Origin: Dipteronia dyeriana
Taxonomy: Eukaryota; Streptophyta; Magnoliopsida; Sapindales; Sapindaceae
Assembly: GCA_032871835.1 (NCBI GenBank)
Contig: CM065296.1
Span: 18,889,501-18,953,500 of the forward strand
Direction: 5' to 3'
DNA: 64,000 bases
The notes beneath the pieces were generated by a model that was given only the letters and a program-made list of their open reading frames with translations, had not been told where the DNA came from and made no database searches. The number at the start of each line of letters is the position of its first letter. Positions within the stretch are counted from its first letter, which is position 1. Shown piece after piece: positions 10,175 through 21,500 of the stretch. A program made the translations under genes and the position numbers.

Positions 10175-11726
10175 ACAAGCGGAAAATGAAATGCATAGAA
10201 CACAACCGCACTTAGAACTAACACCAAGGTTTATGTATGAGTAGTGTAAAGAAGAACACACATTTAAAAAAATGAAACATAAATGCAAGATGTATAATGC
10301 ATGAGTGTGTGTGTGTGTGTGTGTGTGTGCAACTAGTCTATTCAAAGACGATTAAGCAAGTGATATACCTTTAAAGTGCTCTTGAGCTTAGGGATGCCAT
10401 CTTAAGCTTGATCACTAACAATGAGGCCTAATCTATACTTACAAGCAAATCCCTAATGTGGTTTGTCAACGAAATGAGCCAATCTAAACATGAGAAGCTT
10501 ATATTCTCCCCATTTGGCTATTTCATGAGAAAACCACTACTCACAGTTGATTCTTACAAAACAAAACTAGGGGTCAATAAAGAAAAGTCCATATTACAAA
10601 GAGATACCTAGATACTAGATCTTCAATTCTTCAAACTCTTGTAGAATAATCATCTTTACAGAATAATGAAACTACACTTTCCAAGACAAGTGCATGTGAC
10701 GTGATCAAGAGAGATAACAAATAAAAAAACTTGCATAAAAGAAAAACATACAACATGCAATACAAATGTTCCCTCAAAATGGGTTACTCCCCCTCAATAA
10801 GTCAATCTCCCATAATATGCAACTCCCCTATATGCAACTCCTATAATATGCACTTCTCATAAAATTCGCACTACTCCCCCTTTCTGTCACGATATGGGCA
10901 AAAAAGGATTCCCCAATTGGGTCACTTTAGCAAATAAAGTTATTAGCTTCATAGATATGTGCATAATCATATACAACAACTTTACACAACATACTTAATT
11001 GTGAGAAAACTGAGGAGGTTTGATTTGAAAGAAATGAGTTAGGTTATTGCTTTGGATGCAATACATGGAACATCAAAGTTCAAGCAATGGTATTTGGCAA
11101 AGCAAACATCAAAAAAGTTTCCAAAAGAATTCAAATCACTTTGTAACCTTATGTCATAAGTAAAAAAGCTATAACTTTGAAAACTTTTAAGACACAAACA
11201 ACTTTATAAATCATTAATGGCCACTCAAGACACGGATATAAGATCCTTATTGATTACATGAATATGAAATCCTTATTGATTGTTGTCTTTTTCAACCATT
11301 GAGAAGAGAAACAAGGCTAAATTGGATGAGTCATCCTTATTTATTGAATGAACACAAGGTCCTTATCGAGTTTAGCCTTGTCAAATGCATTCACACACAT
11401 TTACACACAAATAACTCATGCATAATATTTAAGCATGTCAAAAACAAGTTCACATGTCATGCAGTTAAATTGTAGGTCGCTCAAATATACTTCACAATCA
11501 ATTCTCGTAGTCCAAAAACGTATGTTTGAACTTAAAAGTGACATGGATTTCAAACAAAGCAAATGCACACTTTTTGAATAAAAAGCCGCCATATAATCAT
11601 GTATGTGCAACCAAGATTCTCAAGCAATTAATTAAGGAGTGTAAAGTTGATTGTTTTTTTTACTTATTTCAACATTGCAAGGTTGCTCTCTTTGCTTGAG
11701 CTCCCCCAATTACAAAAACTCATCAA
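10175..11726 (-). other. 3' non-coding part of a minus-strand copia element
   Basis: The stretch lies downstream of the copia RNase H stop. It holds purine-rich tracts on the minus strand (rc of CTCCCCCAATT at 11701 and of CTACTCCCCCTTTC at 10872) that could be the polypurine tract or copia-style G-rich 3' sequence. The 3' LTR border cannot be placed. A GT microsatellite lies at 10304-10329. No coding sequence is seen. Confidence 0.5.
10304..10329. repeat. (GT)n microsatellite
   Basis: Thirteen GT dinucleotides in a row within copia-derived non-coding DNA. Confidence 0.95.
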
Positions 11727-12304
11727 AGCATGACAAATCTCAATCGACCTACTAAGTGATTTGAAACTAGTTGAGTCTAAGGGCTTAGTGAATAAATATG
11801 CTACTTGATCATTTGTGCCAACATGTTCTAGTGCAATGCATTTGTTTTCAACTAGTCCCTAATAAAGTGATGTTTAATGTCTATATGCTTAGTGCTAGAG
11901 TGCTAAACCGAATCCTTTAAAATGTTAATGGCACTCAAGTTATCACAATAAAAAGTTAGAGTACCTTGATCAAAGCCATAATCCACTAGCATTTGCTTCA
12001 ACCAAAGGAGTTGTGTGCAAGCACTTCTAACGGCTATGTACTCAGCCTCGGTCGTGGATAAGGAAATTGAATTTTACTTCTTGTAAAACCATGAAACCAA
12101 GTTGTTTCCTAGGAAAAATCAACCGCCCGATGTACTCTTCCTATCATCACAATTTTCTTCTAAATCTGTATCATTACAGCCAACTAAGCTAGCATTAGTG
12201 GCAAAATAGTACCACATTTCATAGTTGGATGTCCTATTTATATATTGAATGATTCTCTTCATAGAAGAGAAATGGGACTCCTTAGGATCCGCTTGGCACC
12301 TAGC
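11727..12304 (-). pseudogene. Ty1/copia RNase H, truncated
   Basis: Reading down from 12304: ADPKESHFSSMKRIIQYI, ASLVGCNDTD, DDRKSTSGG (about 12120), then after a frame break STTEAEYIAVRSACTQLLWL (about 12050-11980), TFYCDNLSAINILK, KHIDIKHHFIRD and EHVGTNDQVAYLFTKPL (about 11800). These are the hallmarks of the C-terminal RNase H of a plant copia polyprotein, with the STTEAEY glutamate and the CDN aspartate kept. The frame is broken near 12110 and by a few stops. The upstream RT is missing because the E2 LTR begins at 12305, inside the domain. The missing half was not found on the far side of E2. Confidence 0.88.
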
Positions 12305-13060
12305 TGTTAACCGAAAATTCAATGGAGGTAGAATTTTGATCAACACCCTCAAACTGAAACCTAGAACATCATAACGGGGTTGGTGCCTCTAGGTAACAGG
12401 GCTTTATATTAGTAAAAAGTAAAGTGCAGTAGATAGGAGAAAAATCATCCCGCCCATCAGGCTTCGAGGATAAAGAGAAGATATGGCGCTTGAGGTTCCC
12501 TTTCTAGTGTGAGGGGCTGGTCCTGGTCCTGATATTTGGTCTCGGTATCCAGTCTTAGTACCTGGTCATTTCTCTAGGTGTCCTCTATAGTTCCCTAACC
12601 CAAATAGCAAGCAATGACGAAGGATTGGTGCTCCCCAATGATATAGGTTTGGTCACGAATGATGGAAGCACCCGATAGTGATTCTTCACCTCTAGGTCCT
12701 TCCGGTCAAGGTCGAAACCCATTCTGGTTATTTTAGATAATCCAATGACTCTTCTAGGATGTACTTAAGCCTGATCCATAGTCGATGTCGGATCCTTGAG
12801 AAGGATTCTCGCTAATAGAAAGATGGTACGAGGGAGCTCCTCGGCTCCCTAGTTCCTCGACTCCATTCTAGCGGATTCAGATCATCTTTATATGTGACTT
12901 GGCATGTAGATAAGTGGATAAGAGAGCTAGGACAAGTGGGTTCAGATTCTATCTCACATACATGCACAATAAAAGATATAGATAGAGAATGTTAATTCTT
13001 TAAGGAGAAGTGGATTGACCTAGGGGAAAAAAGCATCACCAATGATCATATGCCGAAAAA

Positions 13061-13070
13061 CCCCTATATA
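13061..13070 (-). promoter_or_regulatory. Putative TATA box of the E2 LTR
   Basis: Minus-strand TATATAGGGG, about 750 bp from the LTR inner end, a plausible U3/R position. Assignment rests on sequence and position only. Confidence 0.45.
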
Positions 13071-13324
13071 GTATCCAGAGGAAGGAGAGAGTCCATTTAT
13101 TATATATATCACATGAAGTGTTCCGACGAGCTTACACTAATAGCAAAGTAGTACAACATAGGTGCTCTGGAGAGCTTACAATAGTAGTCAAGTAGATCTC
13201 ATTCTTTTTTCTCGATTTTATGGATCTCTCTTTCAAGAGAGAGCTTTTTCATATTTATAATTTCTCATTCTTTTTGCCCCTCTCCATTAATTTAGTTAAT
13301 CAATTTACAATCTTAGGAATGTTG

Positions 13325-13615
13325 ATTTAGCATTGATGGTGTTGACTATTTTCTCATTAATGGTGTTGTGAATGGCCATTAAAGAGTTGACTGATTTATC
13401 ATTAATGGCGTTGTGAATGACCATCAAAGAGTTGACTAATTTCTTATTAATGGCGTTGTGAATTACCATTAAAGAGAAAGAGTTGACTATCTTTATTAAT
13501 AGGGTTGATTATCTCCATTAATAGGCTTGACTCTATTCATTAATGGCATTGTGAATGGCCATCAAAGAATTGACTATCTTCATTTATAAGGTTGATTATC
13601 TCTATTAATGAGGTT
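13325..13615. repeat. About 45-50 bp tandem array with W-box cores
   Basis: Units contain TTGACT, an AT-rich spacer, ATTAATGG(C/T)(G/A)TTGTGAAT and CCAT(T/C)AAAGA. TTGACT starts at 13342, 13387, 13432, 13483, 13527 and 13570. Within units ATTAATGG and CCATTAA are inverted copies. The array lies about 270-510 bp upstream of the E2 TATA-like site. TTGAC(C/T) is the core bound by plant WRKY factors; binding here is inference. Confidence 0.75.
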
Positions 13616-14109
13616 GGAGGGTACTGTAGGCTTCGTTCCTTTGGACATGGTCTTGTTCTTGGTTGGCTCCCTAACACATCGGTTCTTTCTTTTAGGGAGG
13701 TCTTTCCCTTGACGTGTTGGAGCCTTCCTACCATTGTTTCCTATTCTAGATGGGTTGGTGGTGCGTGGTGGATTGGTCCAGGATTGGTACCATGGTATTA
13801 GGGTATCGGGTAATTGTGCCGTGGTACCGCTACTCTTCAATACTAGGGAAATGGTGTTCTGTTGCATCGAGACACTCTAGATCATGGCATTAGTGTTTCT
13901 CTATACCATGGAATTGGGATAGTCTCGATCCAGGTCCTAACATGAATCAGCCCAATGGAAAATTCTTGTTTAGACCCCACCAAAAAGGGTTGTAATTAGA
14001 AGTCCCCCGGACTTGAACACCGATACCTAGTTGGGTTAAAGTCAGGATATGTAATGCTTGAAGAATTTTGCTCATCACTTCTTATTGGTAAGCATTACTT
14101 GTACCAAAA

Positions 14110-14885
14110 ACCGTTCCCACCACACTTGGCTTTGGCGAATCTAAGTACTGGACATACCAGCAATATAAGTCCTGGTACTTAGGCGAAAAGATCCTGGTAT
14201 GAAACTATGGCCACTTTGATACCATGTCTTTTTACCTAGGTAAAAAATAGGTGAATCTGAGTACCTGGCATTTCTGTTCCATTAATCATGGTACTTATGC
14301 AAAAGGATCCTGGTAGGCAACTAAGGCGAATTGCACACTAGATCTTTTTACATAGGTGAAACATAGGCGAATCCGGGTACCTGACATTCCTGCTCTAGGA
14401 ATCCTGGTACTTAAGCGGAAAGATCCCAGTAGGAAACTAAGGTTATTGTCATACCAGGTCTATACGTAGGCGGAACATAGAAAAATTTGAGTACTTGGCA
14501 TTCCTGCAAAACAAATGAGCGGTGGCGGGCCTTAGGTGGGGATATTCCCTTGGGTGGAATTTCCGATGCTCTAGTCAGTAAAAAATTTGGTAAGCAAGAA
14601 AGATAAGAAATGACAAATCGTAATGCTCGATTATTTGGGATGAGGTTCTGGTGGCCGAAATAATGACTCGAGAGAGTGAGACCTTGTCAATTGAATTTTC
14701 TTGAGTCTGGAATAATGAAAAGAATTCCCCTCTTTGAGTCCTGATCTTTAGGCGATGATCATGGTAGGCAACTAAGGCCACTTTCATACAAGGTTTTTAA
14801 ACATAGGAAAATATAGGTACCTAACATTCCTGTTCCAGTAATCCTGATACTTAGGCGAAAAGATCCTGGTAAACAACTAATGCCA
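14110..14885. repeat. 115-bp tandem array of E2, interrupted
   Basis: The word GAATC(T/C)(A/G)(A/G)GTAC recurs at 14137, 14253 and 14368 with a decayed copy near 14484, a 115-116 bp period. Units contain CCTGGTACTTA(G/A)GC, AAAGATCC and a GTAGG(C/A)AACTA(A/G)GGC word. A further 1.2 units lie at 14745-14885 after unrelated DNA at 14500-14745. It is probably the hypervariable 3' untranslated region of a Tat-type element. Confidence 0.8.
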
Positions 14886-14889
14886 CTTG

Positions 14890-15235
14890 TTTTCTAGGTC
14901 TTTCCTTGGAGAGACTAGGTTCCATCTAAGGCTTTAAGAGTGCCGTATAGGCTCTCATGGCATTGAGGATACAGTGAACAACCAGGTCTATGAATCCACG
15001 TCCTTAGTCTGGTAGGCAACTAAGTCCACTTGTGCACCAGACCCCTTATGGAGAGAGGTGGGTCCTATCTAAGGCATTAGGAGTGCCATATGGCTCTCCT
15101 GGTCTTGAGGTGATCATAGGTGAAAGGCGATCATAGGTGAGCTTACTAGAGCGATCATAGGTGAACTACTAAGGAGATCATAGTAGAAAGGCCATCATAA
15201 TCGAAAGGCGATACAACTCTAGGCAATATCAGTTA
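14890..15235. repeat. E2 repeat block related to the E1 3' array
   Basis: GGC(A/T)TTA(A/G)GAGTGCC occurs at about 14930 and 15080 (about 150 bp apart), with neighbouring GTCTGGTAGGCAACTAAG and CACCAGACCC words like those at 300-600 in E1. At 15110-15215 a short GATCATAGGTGAA word is repeated several times. Confidence 0.7.
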
Positions 15236-15439
15236 ATGCTCACTGCACTTCCACAGACTTCATTGGTAAAACCTTTTGAGGTGATCTATGTTCTAGGTAT
15301 AGGTAATAGGGTGAACTTCTATAAAAGGTACTTTTTTTATGAACCGACCACTAGGAGAAATCTTCACATGATGAGGTCACCTCCCCCTCCCACAGGAGTA
15401 CTAGAAAGAATGGTGAGCTTCTACTCCCCCAAGTAACAT

Positions 15440-16690
15440 AACCGGTTGAGGGAACCGCTCAAGGAAAGTGAGAGTTCTCAACAAACCTAATGGGGCTCAA
15501 GACTCCACTTGAACGAACCGAGGCCTCGATAGCTCATAGGGGCATTGAATGACCTAATATAAAAAGTCAAGAGCCGCTAGTTCTCTTTTGATGGTACTGG
15601 TCCAGAGGCATGCTTGAGTTTCAAAAAGACCCTAGCAACTAAAATGAGGCTCTTAAATTCGCTCAAACGAGTCAGGACCATGGTAGCTCACATGGGCACT
15701 GTGAGGGGCCTAATACAATAAGTGAGAAACCACTGATCTTGCAGCGGTGCTTCTACTCCAGAGGCTTGCTTAGGTATACAAGAGGCATCAGGAAAATGTT
15801 GGAAGCCTCTGGGCTATTTGCGAACGAATCAGGACTTCGGTGGCTCTTTAGTGCATTGAATGGCTCGATACAAGAGAAGAGGAGCCATCAGTAAGATGTT
15901 AGTTCAGAGGCATGCTTCGGAGCTTAGAAGTCCCAAGAAACTAAAATGAGGCTCTGGACACTTCTCAAATGAATTGGAACCATAGTGGCTCACTTGGGCA
16001 TGGACTGACCTGATACAAATTGAGAGGAGCCACTAGCCTTGCAGTGGTGCTTCTGCTCTAGAGTCTTGCTTTGTCATGTAGGAAGCCTTAACAAATGTGG
16101 CAAGCCTCTAGGCTCTCCTCGAATGGATCGGGACTTCAGTGGCTCGCTAGGGCTTTGAAAGGCCCGATACAAGAGAAGAGGAGCCATCGGTATGACGTTG
16201 GTGCAGAGGCATGCTTGGGATCCTAAAAATCCCCAATAACTAAAATAAGACTCTAGACCCTCTTGGAAAGAATCAGAACTGTAATGGTTCACTTGGGAGT
16301 GACCGACCCGGTACAAGTAGTAAGGGGCCACTAGGACTTACAGTGGTGATGCTACTTCAGAGGATTGCTTAGGCATGTAAGAGGCCTCCATAAAAGTGGA
16401 AAGCCTCTATATTCTCTTGAAACAGAATGGGATTTTGATGGCCCACTAGGACATTGCATGGCTCAGTACAAATGGAATGGAGCCACCGACATGTTATTGA
16501 TCCAGAGATATGCTTGGGATGCTAAAAGTCCCTAGCATCTGAAATAAGGCTCTGGACCCTCCTCGAATGAATCAAAACTGTAGTAGCTCACTTGGGCGTT
16601 GAATGGTTTAGAACAAAAAGTAAGGAGTCACCATTCTTCTACCAGTCGTGTTGCTCCTATAATCATATAGTTGAGTTGACTTCTCGGGTA
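15440..16690. repeat. About 300-bp higher-order tandem array, four copies
   Basis: The word AAATGAGGCTCT or its variants occurs at about 15640, 15944, 16244 and 16541, spacing 304, 300 and 297 bp. Each 300-bp unit consists of two diverged halves of about 150 bp, both with a GAGGAGCCA(C/T)(T/C)-type word and a CAGAGGC(A/T)TGCTT word. It is non-coding; open frames such as 16074-16331 merely reflect the repeat. It lies between the 115-bp array and element A and is probably part of the E2 3' region. Confidence 0.8.
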
Positions 16691-17206
16691 CATTTGTTGA
16701 CCTCCTACCTAGTAGCTTTTCTATAGTGGATCCAGTGACGTGAGGGGATTCATATGAACAGGTGCAAATCCAGTGGATCTGCTGGATAGGATATTTACAG
16801 CTAGCAGATCAAATCCTCTATAAGGAAGCATGAGAAGTGCAACTCTATTGCATATGAGCTTTAGATGTACTGAAGCAGATCTAATATAGTGGAGCACCAT
16901 AGGTATGTGAGCAAAATTGCTACGTATAGGCAATATAGTAGACCGGCTCCATTAGGAGTCCCATAGACCATATTTGTTCCACAACAAACAAAACTCGACA
17001 AATGACAAATTGAGCACCACACGTGGTGTGTAGGTGGTATATACAAATATGGAGAAAGGTCATCATAAATCATGAATAATAGGCCATGATTTATGAATCT
17101 ATCACCTCTATGGTAAAAAGTCGAGCTTACTTGGCAACGAATTAGAATGATCTTATAGATCTACAACATGATACACTCCACATGTTCAATGTATTTAAGT
17201 AGCAAC
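16691..17206. other. Unassigned 0.5 kb between E2 array and element A
   Basis: No recognisable domain, LTR border or repeat. A G-box core CACGTG lies near 17024. The last five bases, GCAAC, would be the left target duplication of element A; its partner is not in view. Confidence 0.4.
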
Positions 17207-17412
17207 TGTTAGGTCCTTGAGTCTTCTGTTGGCATAATTCCATATCAAAACCACATTTCATTTGTATCGATTAGTTGTCTAGGATTTAAGGTTTATCAAG
17301 CTTCAAAGAAGATTGGACAACAAATCAAGTAAAGTTGAAGTCTTCAATGAGGAACCGGCTACTTTACTTAATAACGGAATAATAAGACCTCAATCCTCTT
17401 ACTAGGCTTAGG

Positions 17413-17413
17413 T

Positions 17414-17454
<41 letters not shown>
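17413..17454. repeat. (CA)n microsatellite
   Basis: About twenty CA dinucleotides in the 5' part of the A LTR. The B LTRs have only a short CACACACA tract at the matching place, so it has expanded here. Confidence 0.95.
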
Positions 17455-17459
<5 letters not shown>

Positions 17460-17963
17460 TCACTACATCCATATGTGTCCCTGCATCATTGTGCCAAACT
17501 TATATTACACAAACACACACTTATTAAAGTATGCACATGAATTAGATTTAATTTGAATTTTTTTGAGAAATTGCATGTTCTAGGACTATATATAGGAAAT
17601 AACATACTTGTGTGTTCTTATGTTTATTTTTTTGAAGTAGTATAGTATCGGACTTGAATTTTTTGCTTATATTATTCCTTATTGAGTTTCGGTCATTTCG
17701 GTTACTCATTCATTAAGTTTCAAGTTCCAATTAGGAAGTTACGAAACTTTCTTTTGTCTTTAACGTACATGGTTTTCATCCTTGTATTTCGAGTTTCCAT
17801 ATATTTTTATGAAAGTTTGTTGATGTACATGTGCATGAGAGAGTACTAGTTTATAATCCATAAACTGATTCAAAATCAGAGTTCGGAGGCTGGAGATCGG
17901 TTAAAGAACGTGCAGGTGCGTGAGGGGTGACAAAGTGGCCAAAAGAGGGCCATTGCACTTCTC

Positions 17964-18028
17964 CTCGTGGGGGCGCGTGGCCTCCACGGAATGATATGCC
18001 TTTTGCACCCATGGAGGCCACACGCCTC
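17964..18028. promoter_or_regulatory. Paired palindromes in the A LTR
   Basis: Hairpin 1: CTCGTGGGGGC (17964-17974), loop GCGTG (17975-17979), GCCTCCACGGA (17980-17990). Hairpin 2: GAGGC (18014-18018), loop CACAC, GCCTC (18024-18028). They match the B and D LTR pairs in place and in the GCGTG loop, but the stem sequence differs with compensating changes. Confidence 0.7.
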
Positions 18029-19029
18029 AAAAGGATGTAGGGGTAGCATATCTTGATTGGCTCTTTGGTCTTGTCTCTTATTTTCTCTCCTTTATGTACC
18101 TTTTTTTCTTCTATTTCTTTTCCAAGAAGAAAAACTTGAAAAATACTTGTACAAAATTTTCTCTCAAATTTTCTCATCTTCCAAACACCATAACTTTCTC
18201 ATTTAAACTCCGATTCGACTGATTCTAAATGGAGATTGTTTGTATATCAATTCTCTATCATCTATAAGAAGATTTGAGGTTATTTAATCATGTTTTTAGG
18301 TGTCTCTACACTAAAAAACGGGACTGCACAGTTTTTCTTAAGGTATTTAATCTCTTCTTGAGTTTTGTTATTAAATGTGTTCAATTACCTTGGGTTTTTT
18401 ACTTTAATGCATGTATGTTTATTTTATATAGTTTTATTAGAGTTTTAGGCTCTATTAAAGCTTGATTGAACTTGATTAGAATCTTACATGTTGAGTTAGG
18501 TTTTTGTTAAAGCTTATGTATTTACATCTTTGTGTTTTGTATTGTGATAGCTTTTTATCTAGGACTATTTTGGACTTTTATTGATTGATTTTGATAAGAA
18601 ATAGTCTTTACTTGTGCTAGGTCTCATCAATTGAATTTATTCATGATTATTACAGTTTCTTGTATATATTGAGCTTAATAGGCTTGTGTTGAATACTTTG
18701 TGAATACATACTCTATATTTCTTGCTAGAACTTTTATTGATCATATGTTGTGATTCTAGCATGATTTTTGTTTGATACTAAATCTCGATTATGTGCCTAA
18801 ATGTATATGATTGATTAAAGGTTTCGAGACAAGCATAAATCTAGAAGTTAAATGTGTTTTGGCATTTCACATTTTCTAGAATTGTTATTCATGCATAGTA
18901 ACAATACAATTTTGATTTGTGAACTTTCATGCATGTCTAGTTCCCATAGGATGTGTTGATCATCATATTATATGTTGTATGCTTGTTTAGTTTTTTGCAT
19001 TATTGATCACATAGAAGTCCTTGTAAAAG

Positions 19030-19206
19030 GCATGAAAGTGTTGGCTAGGATCAGGGGGATCCGAATAGCTAAGCAAGGAAGAATTAACTAGGATCGAGGT
19101 TACTCGTAGTTAAGCATGGAAGTCTTGTCTAGGATCGAGGTGATCCAGATAACTAAGCATGGAGTCTTGACTAGGATCGGGGTGATCCGGATAGTTAAGC
19201 AAGGAG
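19030..19206. repeat. LTR minisatellite of A, about 4 units of 45-55 bp
   Basis: Units carry CTAGGATC(A/G)(G/A)GG, GATCC(G/A)(G/A)ATA and AGTTAAGCA(A/T)GGA. The homologous arrays in B (36715-37190 and 44825-45130) and D (51250-51475) have other copy numbers. Confidence 0.8.
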
Positions 19207-19732
19207 AAACTTTTTTCAGTGGGTAGGATAGAAGGGTGGCTCTTTAGGTGGACTGGTCACTTGAGAGATTGTACTTTTATCATACTAGTGGAAGTTATTT
19301 TACTAGTGGTTGTGCTATCTACCTATGGATGTTTCATCTTCGAAGGTTTTATAATGTAAAGATTATGTGTTAATTTTCTCTTTCCCTATCTCTTTGATAT
19401 TTGTATATATGTTGATAAATATCTTGTTTGATATATTTGTAATTGATATTCATATTCTATCAAGTTCTGTATATGCAAAAGGCATTGTGTTTAAAAAGCC
19501 TATATACAAAGTGAAATTGTATCACATGTAAATTGTTGTCTATATTAATTTTGCTTGAATAAGCATATCCTTTATTGAGCTATATATACTTGCCTTGCTT
19601 GATAAATTGTGATACAAGCTATCTAGAGGGACAAACTTGTGTTTGTTCGATGGATTAAAAAAAGGTCTAATAACCTATTCACCCCTTCTAGGTTAGCTTA
19701 AGGTAAATTAACTGTGTTGTGTATTTTTCATT

Positions 19733-19747
19733 TGGTTTCAGAGCAGG
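19733..19747 (+). promoter_or_regulatory. Element A primer-binding site
   Basis: TGGTTTCAGAGCAGG, a variant of the initiator tRNA-Met type site TGGTATCAGAGC, two bases after the LTR end. Confidence 0.8.
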
Positions 19748-19811
19748 TCACTAGACAGTTATTAATGTGATCTCGATGTACATTCATGATGATTCGTTAA
19801 GCGCTGAAGCA

Positions 19812-21500
19812 ATGGGACTTCAAGATGATGTTATAACGGAAGAAGCTTCAAATACAAGTCCACCATTACTTAGGTGTAACAACTAAGGGTTTTACAAATT
19901 AAGGATAAAAGCCTACATCCAGTCCATTGATGAGAGGGCATGGATGGTTAAGGAAGAAGGCTATACACCTCCTAGTAAGGTTCTAGAAGATGGTACTAAA
20001 ATTTCCAAACCTAGAAGTGAATTGACGGTAAATGATTTTGACGTTGCTAATTGGCACCATCGTGCTATGAACGCCATCTTTGGAGGAGTGAATGGACACC
20101 ATTTCTCCCACAAACAAAATCTTGAATCTTCCAGGGAGTCCTGGGATACTCCCCAAGTCACAAATGAAGGTACTTTGGCAGTGAGAAAGTCTAGGCTTCA
20201 ATTGTTGACATCACAATTAGAAAGCTTGCAAATGTGTGATGAAGACAAGTTTGAGGACTTCCAATTTAGGCTTTTTAATATTGCTAAACAATGTCAAGCC
20301 CTTGGAGTGCCAATCTCTAGAGAGTGTCTCAATTGAAAGATTCTAAGATCTCTCCCAAAGAGATTCAAGGCCAAGGTTACAACCATAGAAGAAAGCAAAG
20401 GTGTTGATTGCTTAAGCATTGACAAAATGCTTGTGTCTCTCCAAAATTATGAGATATGCATGAAGCCAAAAGCCAAAAGCAAATGTATCACTCTCAATGC
20501 TATTGAAGAGGAGAGTGATGATGTGATTGAAGAAATGGCTCTTATGGTTAGGAAGTTTAAGAAGTTTCTAATAAGAGGTACCAAGCCAAGAGGTAGCTTT
20601 TCCAAGGAAAGGAATTCAGGAAATCATCTTTTCCAAGAGTTGATAGGATTTATTAAGCCAAGAACAAGATAAAAGTTCAATGCTTTGAATGTCATGGTTT
20701 TGGACATTTTCCAAATGAGTGCACTAAAAGAAGTCGAAGAAAGACAAGAAAGGCAAAGATATGGTGGCCACTTGGAGTGGTGGTAGTTCTAGCAATGACG
20801 ATAACTCAAGTGATGAGTCCTTATGTCATGAAGAGCATGTAAGCAATTTAGTTACTTTTACGGCTTCTCACACTAAGTTAGAAGATGATTGTGAATTTTT
20901 TAAGGACAAGGAAAGTGATCAAGGCCATCTAGAGGATACAAGCTTGAAAGTAAACAATCTCGAACTTATTCCAAGACTAGGAATCTTGAGACTCAAAGGG
21001 ATGAAGCCTTGAGAGAGGTTAAAGGAAAAGATAGCTTGATTAGGAATCAAGTGGATGAGTTTGTAAAAACATCTTATATACTCTTAGGTGAAAAAATGAT
21101 ATTTTGAAGAGACTAAATGAGGTAGAGAGACTTGTCTACGATAGTGAGGAGATTGTCTCAAATATGAAGGTTAGAGAGCAAGCATACATTGAAGAGATCA
21201 ACATTGCTAAGCAAGCCATTAAAGAATTAATCAATGGTTCGGTCAAGATGAATAGTGTTACAAATCTTGCTGAACCCACGAGGAGAATGAAGCAACTTGA
21301 AAGGCAAGGAGAAGCTAAAAATAACACCATTACTTAAAGGAAGGCTAAGTTCAAAAAGGTAAAAAAGTCTCCTAAGAACATTCTTCTCAAAGTCAAAGGT
21401 AATGTGAAAGACAAGGTTTCTTCACAAACTCTTCCTACTTCTTCAAGACCACAAGGTACAATCTGAACCATTATTCATATTAGCCATTTTTGTAATACCT
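19812..21500 (+). pseudogene. gag of element A, frameshifted and truncated
   Basis: A copia-type gag (UBN2-like). It begins at an ATG reading MGLQDDV, then SIDERAWMV, VLEDGTKISKPRSEL, WHHRAMNAIFGGV, a TLAVRKSRLQLLTSQLESL helix and FEDFQFRLFNIAKQCQALG. After LN an in-frame TGA interrupts, followed by KILRSLPKRFKAK. The first zinc knuckle is CFECHGFGHFPNEC near 20680-20720. A charged, probably coiled-coil region follows (20761-21337) in other frames, so at least two frameshifts exist. The remnant of a second knuckle (HFCNTC) near 21485 marks the junction with P. The start is chosen by alignment with B at 37721. Confidence 0.85.

Larger units (their letters stand above)
12305..14105 (-). repeat. 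E2: Tat-like LTR, minus orientation
   Basis: The left end TGTTAACCGAAAATTC matches the E1 LTR end TGTTGACCGAAAATTC at 6705, and both continue into ATCAACACCCTCAA. No primer site lies to its left, so this is the 3' LTR (or solo LTR) of an element that inserted into the copia RNase H. A TATA-like TATATAGGGG on the minus strand at 13061-13070 marks a probable promoter, with a W-box-rich array upstream of it. The far border is not resolved; 14105 is an estimate from the start of the 115-bp array. Confidence 0.6.
17207..19730 (+). repeat. 5' LTR of element A
   Basis: Starts TGTTAGG and ends TTTTTCA just before the primer site; 2524 bp. Contains a CA microsatellite, the palindrome pair at 17964-18028, the minisatellite at 19030-19206 and the ACCTATTCACCCC-type word near 19670 common near the ends of plant copia LTRs. 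Confidence 0.85.
17207..21500 (+). mobile_element. A: copia-related LTR element with gag, truncated
   Basis: A full 5' LTR (17207-19730), a primer site, and gag up to its second zinc knuckle are present; element P begins at about 21500, inside gag. The LTR start TGTTAGGTCC, an AATTCCATATCAAAA word, the 55-bp minisatellite, the paired palindromes and gag all match element B, so A is a diverged member of the B family. Gag in A is also split by frameshifts, which B lacks, suggesting A is older. Its remaining half should lie beyond P, outside the window. Confidence 0.85.

Noticed and set aside
13540..13867. Minus-strand frames of 64 and 95 codons in E2
   Set aside because: Low-complexity proline/threonine-rich translation of LTR sequence; no known domain.
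17851..18177. 108-codon minus-strand open frame
   Set aside because: It overlaps the LTR palindromes of A, has no similarity to known domains and is not open in the B LTRs as a related protein.
18960..19230. CRISPR-like array of spaced repeats
   Set aside because: Units are contiguous diverged minisatellite copies within an LTR, without unique spacers, in plant DNA.
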